Shown piece by piece: positions 45,568 through 56,279 of a stretch of DNA of 64,000 nucleotides (positions within the stretch are counted from its first letter, which is position 1; each line of letters begins with the position of its first letter). Origin of the DNA: Oscheius tipulae (lineage: Eukaryota; Nematoda; Chromadorea; Rhabditida; Rhabditidae); contig JASJZH010000005.1 in NCBI GenBank assembly GCA_037178975.1, positions 2,170,001-2,234,000 of the forward strand, in the 5' to 3' direction. The notes beneath the pieces are model-generated. The model saw only the letters and a list, made by a program, of their open reading frames with translations. It had not been told where the DNA came from and did not search any database. Both the position numbers and the translations under genes were made by a program.

Positions 45568-45959
45568 GAGCTAAAATTAGCAATTGCTGAGAAGAAGACA
45601 TTCTGCATGCATCTAGGAGCTAGAAATCCTAATATGTTTTACCATGTGAATGGTTACCTGATTGATTCGCGTAACTTAGCCAGAGATTTGGGCACAAGGT
45701 ATGATAATACCCTCTCGTTCAGATCGGTATGAACATGATCAAAACGGCTAATATCGCTATGTATAGAATTTTTAGGCCCTTTTTTCAGTTGATCCTAAGT
45801 ATCGAGTATCGTATTAACTCCTTAAAAATGCATTCTCTTTTTGTTAGAAAGGTAATTAGTGGTAGCGGTTACACTTGTCTAGGCGATCTATTCATTTTTA
45901 CGTCCTTCCAATGGCAGAACTGTTCAATTCACAATTCATGCCAAACTGTCCCTGGTTAG
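45568..45959 (+). pseudogene. LINE (CR1/Jockey-like) reverse-transcriptase relic
   Basis: The peptide KTFCMHLGARNPNMFYHVNG followed by ARDLGTRYDNTLSF matches the post-catalytic reverse-transcriptase pattern (KxxxMHLGxxNP..Y.xNG......DLG......L.F) of non-LTR retrotransposons. One frame away, MNMIKTANIAMYRIFRPFF matches the next block (HINxIVxKANxRxxLIxRxF). A frameshift at about 45730 separates them. The YADD active-site region is absent. Confidence 0.6.
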
Positions 45960-46366
45960 AGTTAATTCAAAACATTTAAACACTTTCATGTTCAGAGTAA
46001 GTCGACTTTTGGAGGATAACGATTTAGGTTCTCTTATTCGCTCAGAACGATCTACAATCATTCAGCACGTCTCCACGCATTTTGGGTCACTAGGTAGTCT
46101 GTTGGATTGAAAAAGAAGCTATAAGTGATACCTTTCCTGCCTCAACTTTTCCCCATCTAATTCTCTTTCTTTGAGCAGGGTGTTTAGGCGAAGTGTCATT
46201 TCATTTTTTGGCTAAAATGGTACTGAGACCTGGTTAAGCGCTGCCCTGAGAGTTGGTTAATGAATTTCATTCTTCTGCCTCTGACACTGGACTCCCCAAC
46301 TTTTCTTTTCGGTCTTTTCTTTTCGAACTTTTCGAAATTTTCTGCGGAAAGGTGAAATGTCGACGT

Positions 46367-46586
46367 CAATGCGGATCATCAAAGGGAACATGGTATTTGT
46401 TCCTACTTTGTGACCACCGATTACTGAGCTCTTCAAGTTTTTGAGGCCGCAGTCAGGAGGATAGAACTTATCGTCGGACTGGACTATGCCAGTGCCACAG
46501 AGGAGAAGTGACAAAAGAACGATTATTGAACAGCTGTCTCTTCTGATGACTAAACTAATCACTTTAGAGGGCAGCCAATTGAACAA
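46367..46586 (-). pseudogene. S1 serine-protease exon truncated by the palindrome
   Basis: Minus frame: SCSIIVLLSLLLCGTGIVQS is a signal peptide, then DDKFYPPDCGLKNLKSSVIG and GHKVGTNTMFPLMIRIDV. CG, the activation-type (S)VIGG and the PxMIxI strand are the N-terminal signature of chymotrypsin-fold proteases. The palindrome arm begins exactly after this, and no His (AAHC), Asp or Ser (GDSGG) motif exon was seen near either end of the repeat. No in-frame ATG was seen; a short upstream exon is likely. Confidence 0.55.
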
Positions 46587-46614
46587 TAAGACATTCTCAT
46601 TAGAGTTGTAATTA

Positions 46615-46745
46615 TCAAATCTTCTCGACGTTCTTTATGATAGACATGATCTTGTCAATGTGATTTCTCATGTTGGCAGCACCGTTCATCAACGCGTTTC
46701 TTTCGGAAACGATATGATCGTAGCCGCACTCCAACCAGTACGCGT
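46615..46745 (-). CDS. Terminal exon of an unidentified gene
   Basis: Acceptor AAACCAG then a phase-1 frame: AYWLECGYDHIVSERNALMN, GAANMRNHIDKIMSI, ending VEKI-stop (TGA 46615-46617). An upstream open block near 47111-47000 (VNFPLGYFENKCVPSLDFLW) may belong to it, but no clean donor joins them. Not recognised. Confidence 0.45.
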
Positions 46746-47490
46746 CTGGTTTCTCTCAGCTCGGTTAGCGGAGCTCCTAAATCACCAACACATGCACCAG
46801 CCAGTTTTTCAGCTCTCGCAGTACAGATCATAACATTATTGTTGAACCCGTCATGAGCGCATTAAACCCTCGACTGTGAAGCGCAAAGACGGGTTTTTCT
46901 TTGGTTTCCTAAGATCCTCTATATTTGGAGAATATCCGGCCAGAAACAGTTTGCTCTTCGACTATGTCTTCTTGTCGTCAAAATGAAGATCCTTCAATGA
47001 TTTTGTGGAGAGGCAGAGTAGGGCTCTTCCAGCGACTTCCTTATCGAGCTCCACAAAAAGTCCAGAGAAGGAACGCATTTGTTCTCAAAGTATCCCAGAG
47101 GAAAGTTTACTCTGAAATAATTTCTTGGTGCCGACAAGGTTGAATACTTCTGTCACTCCCGACCTTTTGACCAGATTCCCCGCCTCCAAGAGGAGGACCC
47201 TTTGACTCGTGTGCTCGCAAGTTCGTGTGTGGCTTCCTCGCTGTAATTATGTACCACCTCCTATATCTCTCTATACCCCAATCAATAAACTAGTATTCGA
47301 ACTATTAGTGAACGGTAATATATCGTAGGATAGACGCATACAGACTCTCAACTCACAATAGACTATCTTCTTATAATAGCCGTCTGCCCTATGAACAACT
47401 TCGTAAATGTACAGGACGAGTGAGATTGAGAGGGGCAAGTACTGTGAGAATCTGGAAGGATAGGTTATTGACAGAGACAGTCAAAGGAAC

Positions 47491-47600
47491 TCATTTTGTA
47501 TGGAAGTAAAGGTACGCAAGGATGAGTATCAAGTAGGCGAGAGAGACGGTGAGGAAACAGAAGAATTCGTAGGTTAGAGGAAGTCTCCATTGGGTGAGTC
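47491..47600 (-). CDS. Terminal exon with tail-anchor-like membrane segment
   Basis: Minus frame TQWRLPLTYEFFCFLTVSLA then YLILILAYLYFHTK-stop. Its upstream end coincides with the left edge of the Tc1 relic at ~47594, which may have cut the gene. Confidence 0.35.
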
Positions 47601-48231
47601 GTTTGGGTTTATTCTCTCCGGAAGACGAAAGTCGTATCGGCCATCTTGTATCGAACAGCACGATGTCGGCGAATGATGTTCGTGCCAAACTGGGAGCCGA
47701 TGTTTCAAAATCGACGATCCTGAGAGCTGTCAAACGGAACAGGAATATCACCAGAGAGAAAATGAAGCCCGCACCTCGTCTTCTGGATCGTCACAAGATT
47801 GCTCAGATCGACTTTGGTCGAAGCAACATCGGCCGCAACTGGAACAACGTTAGTTTTTGTACCAGGACGTGCTCAGAGATCACCTACTGCCGTTCCTACA
47901 TGCTCAAGGTGGAAACTGGACGTTTCAGCACGACAATGCCTCTATTCATACCAGTCGTCATACTGCCGCCTGGCTCCAAACTCATCAAATCAACGTCCTT
48001 CCGTGGCCAGCCTGCTCTCTGGACCTGAATCCGATTGAAAATCTCTGAAGCATCATCGTCCGAGATGTATACAAGGGTTGCCGTCAGTACAACAACGTCG
48101 ATGTCCTCAAGCGAGCCAACCTGGACGCTTGGCGTCGTGTTCCACTTTCTACCCTCCAGAATCTTGTAGATTCGATGCCTAGACGATTGCTAAATGTTAT
48201 TGCTGTCCGTGGTGGCACTACTAATTACTAG
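47594..48231 (+). pseudogene. Tc1-like transposase with deletion, frameshift and nonsense
   Basis: The N-terminal helix-turn-helix (LFSPEDESRIGHLVSNS, DVSKSTILRAVKRNRNIT) and the start of the catalytic domain (NIGRNWNN) are followed by a deletion removing the first Asp region. The frame changes to LRDHLLPFLHAQGGNWTFQH, DNASIHTSRHTAAWL and WPACSLDLNPIENL. The Trp after IENL is a stop codon (TGA), after which SIIVRDVYKGC..RRLLNVIAVRGG continues to 48231. Confidence 0.85.
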
Positions 48232-48488
48232 TTACTTTATTTCATCACAAAATAAATTGTTGTCTCTTTAAAAAATGTGTTTAGTTCATACTAACTCATA
48301 ATTATGACGCGGGCGTTTTTGTATTGTCGAAGACGGAGGTTCAAGAAAATGAGATACTTGCCTAAAATCTTTTTTCTAGGGTTTTTTTGACACGCAAAAA
48401 TGTTTGGAAATGGTCCCGAAGCTCTAAAATGCGATGTGTGCTCTACTGCATTTTTAGGTGGGTGACTCATAGTTATGACGCGCAGTGT
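47594..48488 (+). mobile_element. Dead Tc1/mariner element
   Basis: A transposase relic (47594-48231) is followed by a 3' end carrying ACTCATAnTTATGACGCG twice, at ~48292 and 48463-48480, the latter ending CGCAGTGTA with the TA expected at a Tc1 border. The matching 5' terminal repeat was not found, so the copy is 5'-truncated. Confidence 0.75.
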
Positions 48489-48900
48489 ATGCTAGTCTTG
48501 AAACATTGACGATTTCGAAAGTTTTTGTTTCATTGAACCATCAACTCAGCGAATATTATTCTATTCTATTGCGATGGCGATGTAGAATTGTGTAGAAAAG
48601 GCAGTGCATTACAGATAGTTTTCTCGGAAAGTGTGGAAATATTGGTGTAGCATAAGATCAAAGAGCATATATAAAAATGACAAGATAAAACTTCTGGTCA
48701 CATTCAAGATGACCTTTTTAGTTCTTGTCTATATGATAGCCTTGAAACATGATTGTTTTCGAACCAACTAAACTTGGAAAGTTTACTGTTTCAAGGAACC
48801 ATCAAGACAATAGAGATTTTTCCAGCAACGATAACCAGAAACGATGAGTGGAAGAAAGATCAAAGAGTTGGTGCAGAATGAAAAGTCAGGATGAAACTTT
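48485..48900. repeat. Two diverged ~250-bp tandem units
   Basis: CTTGAAACATTGACGATTTC..GTTTCATTGAACCATCAA near 48495 recurs as CTTGAAACATGATTGTTTTC..GTTTCAAGGAACCATCAA near 48742, followed in both by ATTnTTnnAnnnGCGATG-like sequence. The style matches the unit pair at 2160-2580. Confidence 0.6.
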
Positions 48901-49035
48901 TGGTTATAATTACGATCACACGTCCATTGTTACTCCACTTTTGCTAGCTCTGCTGTACTGGCGGCCTTTGTCTGTTTGTTTGTCTGTTTGTCAGAGGCCA
49001 CAAAACAAAAGAGAGTCAATTATGTTGTCCAGATT

Positions 49036-50578
49036 CGATGCTCAGTGTCGTCCAAACTCTTCAGAACATGTGAATGTTCCCCTTGTAGTACTTTCTGTTG
49101 CAATACACCTGTTATTTTTTTGATCTGTTTGTTTATTAAAGGTGTTAAAGTCAAACAAATACCGTTGTTACATTTGAATTTTAAGATTTCTATCTTTCTC
49201 ATCCCGCGAACACTGTTTAGTGGATCTCTTTTACACATTCAGATCAAGAGGCCTAATGTGTTCTTCTCAATTCTTACTTCCTGTCCATTGACAATTTTAA
49301 TGACCGAAAAGTGCTTCAGTTACCATCAATCATCGCCAACAGGTAAAAAATCATCTAGTTTTCAAACCTCCCGGTTCCAGAAAAGATCAAAATTCTGTTC
49401 CATTTCCACCGAAACGTCCCGGTTATCTACAGAGACAGTCTTCCAGTTAGACCAGAGAGTATAATGTTCGAAAAGACTTCAAAAAGACGACATGGTCTAT
49501 ATCACGATCTCGACAGGCTTTGGGTGGATTTAAAGACAGAAAATCTATTTCGGAGATCAGTGTTTACATGCTAAAACAGTCGCGAACTGGTCGAAAAAGT
49601 CAGGAATTCGTTGATCAACAGTTAGTGGGATTTTTCAATCCGAATATGTCTGACCTCTTGAGTATAGAGGAACAGTATAGGAAAATTACCTTTTACGACC
49701 AGGTTAGACTGATATATTCAAAGAAACAGGGAATTTTTAAGATCCACGATCATGTAAACATAGTGAAAATGTAGGCGTTTTTGTCTTCAGTCGAAACTCG
49801 ACCTCTCATCGGAATTTTAATGGATTATTCGGCTTTTGGCTGTGCGGAGCAGTGTACTTTCAACTTTGATTGAAGTCTGAAATGGGGTTCAGATTGTGTA
49901 CAGAGCCCTCCAGACGATGAAATGGTCATTTTATGGGCCTATCAGCTAGCAAAAGCTTTAAAATATTGTCATACCCAGCACAAAATAGTCCATGGAGATA
50001 TAAGACCCAGCAAGTGAGCCAGTCTGATTGACTTAGACTCTTTTAGTGTCTTTGTCTTCAATCACAACTATGTAAAATTAGCTAACTTTGTTTATTGGAG
50101 TCCTTTGAACCAGGAGAAGCAATGGATCAGGTAGAAACTACTCGAGAGTCTCTACTATTTCAGTATAGTTTTGAACAACAACTGTATGCCGCTCCGGAGA
50201 CTCTTCCTCATAGAGAACAGGTAGAAGATCCGAGTCGGTTTCCAATGTGTACAAGCGTGAATAGATATACGTTCTCCTCGGACATCTGGAGCCTGGGCAT
50301 GCTGATCTACTTCATCAAACACTTGCGGTACATTTGCTCTCGATCATGCTAACAGACACGGCAGAATACCGAACGAGGGAGTTGAATTGGCTAGATTACG
50401 TGAGCAGCTAGAGGAAGGGACTAGGCCTGTACTCAATGAAGATCTCAAACCAACACTGAAAAGATTGATAGAAGCCTGTTGGAGAACCGAGAAACGGGAT
50501 CCAAGTGAAGATATTCTTCCCCTGGAACAGAGAAGACCCTCAGCCTCTGCGATTATGAACTTTCTTGATTACAATTAA
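49036..50578 (+). pseudogene. Kinase-family pseudogene with several frameshifts
   Basis: 49036-49260 repeats the 3' flank of the kinase gene at 25680-25830. A kinase-like copy follows: SKRRHGLYHDLDRLWVDL, IHDHVNIVKM then a TAG, RPLIGILMDYSAFG in another frame, ALKYCHTQHKIVHGDIRPSN, KLANFVYWS (DFG replaced by NFV), YAAPETLPHREQ in a third frame, and YTFSSDIWSLGMLIYFIKHL, intron, RPSASAIMNFLDYN-stop. The C-terminal third is intact but at least two frame breaks occur upstream. Confidence 0.65.
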
Positions 50579-50743
50579 ACTAGTCTATTTCGTTCTATCA
50601 TTTCTCCAGAGTCGTTTTTCTCGACCCACCAATTTCTCCGCCATTTCCAAACGCTGTTATCAGTGAGAAAACGTGGCTGGCTATCAGTTGCAAGTTTCTC
50701 TCTCTCTCTCTCTCTCTCCTCTTTGTGTACACCCTTTTTCCAC

Positions 50744-52238
50744 ATGGATGATCAAGTAGCCCCGAATATTCCTGATCGTTATTTGGGATCGAATGAGGAA
50801 AAGAATCGGCAAAGGCAACGGAGTTTCAGCCGTAAGTCAACTCTATGTCTTTTTGAGAAAGGTTGCAGTCCCGCAATATCTCTTGATCCCGATCGCTAAG
50901 GTTCGAACCAAATTGGACCTTCAGCTTCGACCAGCTGGTGCAAATGAGTCGTTTCTGATTGGTTTTGTCTGTTACTGATTAACGGTGAGTCAGAGATCCA
51001 ATCTGTAGACCAATCTGAACAGCTTCTACCTCGGAAGTGATCTTGAGGCAAGAACCCAAGATCTACTAAAACACGCTGACTTATATCGCTATATGGGAGA
51101 AATGAATCCGGATGCAGTAGAGCAGACAGCGAAGTACGACGCTGCGAGGAACATACCAAGGATACAGGACATTAATCTCCGAGCATCAGAAGTAAGACTT
51201 TGGTTCTTCAACGACCATTTTCCAGTTGTTGTCGACCGTCTAGGATTTGGGCAAAACAAAGAAAACACCATCTTCGAGTTCACTTATGAACTTCGCATCT
51301 GCTCTGAGATATTACTATATTGATCTCGGAGTAATGCACCGGGCTGTCTATCCAAAACAGTGAGTCGATGCTTATCAAACTTGAGGGCCAAAATTGGGGG
51401 AAGTATGAAAAACAGGGGATGAAGACGAGTTCCTTCAATTACTCACCATCTGATCAGCTCAACATGGTTAGAGTAGCTAGAGAAAGATTGTGCGCCACTT
51501 TTAGCGTATAGCGCATACGGTAAGAGCTTCGGCAAACTTTTCTGCTTTGTGTATGTGTACATTTGGAAACATCTTCAAAAGATCCATTGTTTCCTATTGT
51601 TGAGCAAAATTATCAGATGGTGCTGAAAGCTAACACGTTCGAGTGCCAGGGTTTGTGATCATCAAACTTTAGCAGTAAACTTACTTTCAAGTTTGCAAGA
51701 CAACGCTACTAAATGTTTTTTTCCAGCATCTTCGTGTTCGAACATAACGGCTTCCCCTACGTAAAGTTAGGAGGACTGGTCTTAGCCAAGATGAAGAGAC
51801 TCGTGGCAACACCGAGATCAGGAATCCTATGCGTGGCAACTGTGCTCCTGAGACAATCGCTGATGGTCAGATTCTAGCTGCTACGAGTTCTCCTCAGACA
51901 TCTATAGTCTGGAAATGGTGGCCAACTTCATGTCTCAAGGAAGGTTCGAAAGTATTAGACTAACAAGTTACAAAACTCATTTAGACACCCTCATGCAGAC
52001 TGTAGGCGTGACTGAAATCAAGAGAGATTTGGAGAGGGTAGTGGAACCCTGTGACTTTCGATCAAGACTTGTCTCATCTGATGAGGGAGCTGATCACCAA
52101 GTGTACCTCCATCGAGAGACGAAACAGGGATGGGAACATCTGTTCGCTCGGCCTACCGACCTGCCAATTAAGTCGAAAACTATCTTAAGGAGAATGGATA
52201 CAAGCCAGTCTTTATTTTATTGGTTAAAAAAATTATAG
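50744..52238 (+). pseudogene. C-lobe-only kinase-like paralog, damaged
   Basis: The first exon MDDQVAPNIPDRYLGSNEEK and later DAARNIPRIQDINLRASE, SIFVFEHNGFPYVKLGGLVL, NCAPETIADGQILA and YEFSSDIYSLEMVANFMSQG follow the order of the intact gene at 52320-53206. Frame breaks occur between QILA and YEFSS and at the next exon. It is 5' to the intact gene in tandem. A (CT)n tract is at 50697-50720. Confidence 0.6.
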
Positions 52239-52319
52239 TATACAGTCTTGCGTGCCGTGATTGTGGTTGAACTCCCACTGTTCCTTTGACTGCCCTATAG
52301 AACCTCAACCCGAATTCAG

Positions 52320-53206
52320 ATGGCTAATCAAGAAGTTCCCGATGTTAGGCCCATGGAAGTCAACTACTTGGGAGGAGAGGACAACCTGGAAAGAATCAAT
52401 CAAATGAACGGTTTGTCTTTTGGTAAAACCAAAATTCCCCTTTAGCTCCGAGCAACGAGCCATTACCAATGTGTGGCCAAGAGGCGCGACTGGAAAGAAC
52501 AGCCGAACGAATTCCGGCCATCTGCTTTGATATAATTGAGGTAGGTTTTTCATTTGAGTACCTATTCATTCATTTAAGCATCCGTTCGTCTTGCAACCCC
52601 GCTTAATGCTCGGTCCCAGTCTGTTCAGCATCTTCGTTTTCCAAGATCCAAACAGGCGTTTCTACTTGAAGCTGGGAGGTTTTGTGTTTGCCAGGAGAAT
52701 CTCGCGAAATGATGCACTGTCCGCCAAGTGAGTCCCTATTTCAAAGCTTACATCCCACTATTCTCAGTACAAATAGGATCCTTCGTTTCTCAGCTCCGGA
52801 GACTCTTCAAGATAGCTCCGATGTTGCTTTCTACACCTACTCTAGCGACATCTGGAGCTACGGAATGGTTCTTGACTACATCGCTCACAATGGAAGGTAA
52901 GAATCCTGTTTTATCGACCGACTGCTAGCTCCTTTTAGAAATCCGTTTGAGGGACTGATTCACAGGAGTCGGCTAAGAAGAGCCTTGTGGGAGAGTGACA
53001 GAAGACCAGAGCTGCGTGCCGATCTGCATCCTGCTCTCAGGGTGCTGATCGAGACTTGCTGCAGATCTGAGAGACGTGATGACGATGGAAGAATTCTCCC
53101 GCTGCAGGCCTTGCGTCCAACTGCAGTCGAAATTCGCCAATTCTTGGTTGAACAAGGTCACCAGAACGAAGAGGACCGTCTAGCCTTACTGGCAGTAGCT
53201 CAATAA
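52320..53206 (+). CDS. Intact kinase-derived protein lacking an N-lobe, 240 aa
   Basis: Five exons, 52320-52410, 52446-52540, 52579-52727, 52777-52896 and 52939-53206, sum to 723 nt = 241 codons with all phases consistent. The start is MANQEVPDVRPMEVNYLGGE. Residues ~63-110 read HPFVLQPRLMLGPSLFSIFV and FYLKLGGFVFARR, where LGGF stands at the place of DFG. No glycine loop, VAIK lysine or HRD loop exists. The second half is a recognisable kinase C-lobe: RFSAPETL (APE), YSSDIWSYGMVLDYIA, RPELRADLHPALRVLIETCC, LRPTAVEIRQFL. It cannot be catalytic; a scaffold or regulatory role is inferred. Damaged paralogs lie on both sides, so this is a recent tandem family. Confidence 0.8.
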
Positions 53207-53498
53207 AGTCGTCTCTTACAACGGCAGCTTCAATCTGTAAATCCTTCACAAAAAAATGTTTTACTGTGTAGGGAGATTGTTATAATCACTTTCAGTCATT
53301 ATATATTTTAACATATATGTACTGATTGTTTTTGGTTTAATTTCCTAACGATTCCATAAACTTGAAATATGTTTTGACATTTTCAGTTAGCTCAGATGGA
53401 TGCTCGAGTTGCCACTGTCGTTTTTTTTTATTTAATTGGTTACGGTAGGACACGAACTGTTTCTTTGAATGCCCCTTCAAGTCTGTAACCAAATTCAG

Positions 53499-54110
53499 AT
53501 GGCTTATCATAATGCTCCTACCGGCTAGCCCATGGAATTTAACTATTGAACTAGAAGATGAGAACCTGAATCAGGAAAGAATCGATCAAATGAACGGTTC
53601 GTTCATTCATAAAAAATAAAATCAAAACTTCACCTCAGCTCCAAGCAAGCAACGAGCCACTGCCAATATGCAAAGTTGTGGAAGAGGGCGAACTTGGAGA
53701 GCTGGAATCTGAGAATACGGACGTATCAGATCTGAACCGTGTCGTTGCAACTGATAACAAAGGTATTTATCATCGAGGAGGATTCGTCCCGACTTTCTCC
53801 GAGTCAGATTGATTGGGCAAACTAGATCTTTACTATCCGGCCATCATCAGTACGAGGATTTGGTTCAAATGAAGAACTTGTCTGCTGCCAACGAGATGGA
53901 AGATGCACAGCTGAAGAAGACAGTCAATCGAATTCCAAATATCTGTTACGATATAATCAAGGTCAGTAGCTCGATCTCGCAATCTATCTATTATTGTTAA
54001 GCGTACATCTTGGAAACTCTTCATGATCGGACCCAATCGGAAGTTGGAAGATATACACATGTCTTATAAGAGAATGTGCCCCTTGGAACATTGAACAGAG
54101 GTATCTACTA
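53499..54110 (+). pseudogene. Third tandem copy of the C-lobe family, dead
   Basis: MAYHNAPTG, stop, PMEFNY, stop, then ERIDQMNG parallels MANQEVPDVRPMEVNY..ERINQMNG of the intact gene. Exon 2 has a 4-base insertion after CTCCAAGC that shifts the frame. Later blocks NRIPNICYDIIK and a decayed third exon follow. Homology fades after ~54110. The stretch 54111-54740 holds a CTGTCT tract (complement, 54298-54345) and no gene. Confidence 0.7.
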
Positions 54111-54739
54111 TTAGAAACGCGATGGTTTCTGTGGCGGACTGTTTGTTTTTTTGTCCGTGGCCTGGAAACAAAAGCAAAACAAAAAGCTGTGAATAATTGT
54201 TGTTGCAAGTTGTTGCCACCTAATTGCGTTGGAGGACAACTCAGAAATAGGACAACAAATTCTATTGCTACCGACTACCGGAAGAAAATGGCACAGACAA
54301 AAAATAGAGAGACAGACTGAGAAACAGAGAGACAGAGGGCTCTGTTTACTCACGGAATGTTAAGAATCCCGAAACAGTGCACCACTGGCGAAATACGATT
54401 CGACATAGTACAAGATAATCCAGAGACACTCCTACAGAGCTCTCGAGCAGAGCTTTTGGCAATTCTTCTGTAGTTTTCCAGGGGTCCCGCAACTTTCAGC
54501 ACTGTGAGCAGCCCATATAAATGGGGCACTTTTTGTTAAATGGAAGTGACAGATGACAGTCACATTTCACAATCATATGAGAAGCAGAGTTGTCGAATTT
54601 GCTGACAATAGCCACTATCCGAAAAGCCATTCAAACTTCTACACTTTTTCTTCTCTACTGATCGTTTATTAACAATGTGAACTACCATAAATCTATGATT
54701 TGCTCTATTACCCTGAAATGGGAATAGTAGAGCAGCAGT

Positions 54740-56223
54740 CACGAAGGAATTGTATAGGGGACTAGAAATTCAAATGTATCAACGGTATTTGTTTAGCTTT
54801 AACACCTTTAATCAAAAAACGGATCAAGAAATATCACAGGTTTATGGCATTGCAACAAAGTACCGCAAGGGGAATATTTACATGTTCTGAAGAGTTTGGA
54901 CGACACTGTTCATCGAAGGCCTATCGGCAATCTCGGTTTCGTTGATCAACACTCTTTGATCAGGTTGGCCAGACCTTGGTCAACATTGTCATCGATTCTA
55001 GGTCTGTTTCCCGCTACCAGATGCTGTTTGAACCTGTTCTCGTTCCTCACCAGCCTCTCGCATGCAGGATCATCTTTGTAAGGCTTCCTGGAAGAAGAAT
55101 ACCGGATGTAAACTGGCCACACACCTTCAACCGTGTAGCATCGACCAAAGAACCAGAGCGAATCCGCACACGTCGACAGAGAAAGTGTATCCTGTAATGG
55201 CTTCGCTGGAGATCATCTCCGGGGCTCGGTAGTACAGCTCCTCTTCCTTGCTTCACGGATTTTCATTTTAGTTGTTGATCATTTAACGTACTTTGTCGTT
55301 CTTGTTATCGTTCTTGTTTTCAACACGAGCGTAGCCAAAGTTTCCAAGCTTGATTCTCTTTTCATCCTGGACGTAAATGCTAAATGTGGCATTGGTAAAT
55401 AACTTGAAAAGCCCACTTCCTGGCACGGACGTCCCTATGCATGATGCCACGAGAATGACAGAATTCCAGTGCTGACGCCAGTTGTAGAGCGAAGATTTTT
55501 ACCTCTGGGAGCGGGATATGATTGAGAGAAACGTCTGGATTACTTTAATTACTCAGAGCGGTCAAAAGACATACGATCTTCGAGGTTTCCGTAGAAATCC
55601 CCCTCCATAATGATGGCATTGATGCGATCCCGCTTACCATCCGGTGAGATGAAGCCAAGGATTCTCACGATGTTCTCGTGGGCGAGCTGGAAACAATAAC
55701 TCTTTTAAAGCAGTGTAATGATTCACTTTTCTTGCAAATGCGATCTCTCTCTAGGTTTTTCTTATTTTCCGCTAGGCAGATTTGAGTCGCAACAGCTGCA
55801 CCCCTACCTTCTCCAGAATAGTCTCGGAACTGCCGAGTGATCTCATTCCTTCCACCGAGGTACTTCACCAACACGGGTCTAAATTCTTGTAATAATAGAA
55901 CTACACTACTATACCCGAAGTATCCACCTAGACTCATGTTCTTACAGATCAGGTAATAGCCCTGTGCATTGTGTTTATCGGTCTGAAGTATTTCGAACTT
56001 TCCGAGTTCATTCTCCGGGTAATTATCAAGGTTCGGTTCTACGGCCATCTTAACTACAACCAATTCAGGATCGTAGATGAACGGAGTTCAGGTTTCTGAA
56101 AGCTTTGGTCATAGAGGATTATATAAACTCACTCTTGTTGGGAGAAATCAACTCGTCGTAAGTTGTGACCACCTCAGCTGAGAAATTTCTTTTCTTCGAA
56201 TCAGGTATTTCATGACCTTCCAT
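54740..56223 (-). pseudogene. Inverted paralog of the pseudokinase domain at 24.4-25.9 kb
   Basis: Minus strand from ATG 56223 (MEGHEIPDSKKRNFSAEVV). It continues with YPENELGKFEILQTDKHNAQ, PVLVKYLGGRNEITRQFRDY, HENIVRILGF, IKLGNFGYAR (same GNFG change) and a 3' flank matching 25690-25870. Two lesions separate it from the plus-strand copy: exon 2 reads ACC TGA ACT where the other has CCC AGA ACG, and a 2-base loss in the GA-rich stretch near 55750 shifts the frame before the LAHEN exon. The equivalent of the first, active kinase domain is absent. A rescue splice for the first lesion is conceivable (GTTGTAG acceptor); none is seen for the second. Confidence 0.7.
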
Positions 56224-56279
56224 TCTAAATTTGCATATTTCTCAAGTCCGAAAAAATAAGATTGGAAAAGAGGCATTTG

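Larger units (their letters stand above)
43351..46366. repeat. Giant inverted repeat, right arm (3016 bp)
   Basis: Reverse complement of 39445-42462. It opens with promoter-like features at 43420-43470 (CCCTATAAAAAGAG, then GGGAATAAAGAAC). The outer edge ATGTCGACGT abuts a serine-protease exon on the minus strand. Confidence 0.95.

Noticed and set aside
39445-46366. Maverick/Polinton with long terminal repeats
   Set aside because: No DNA polymerase B, integrase, ATPase or capsid signature is visible and no 6-bp target duplication was found.
47857-48048. Working Tc1 transposase
   Set aside because: Internal deletion, frame change and a TGA in place of the Trp after PIENL.
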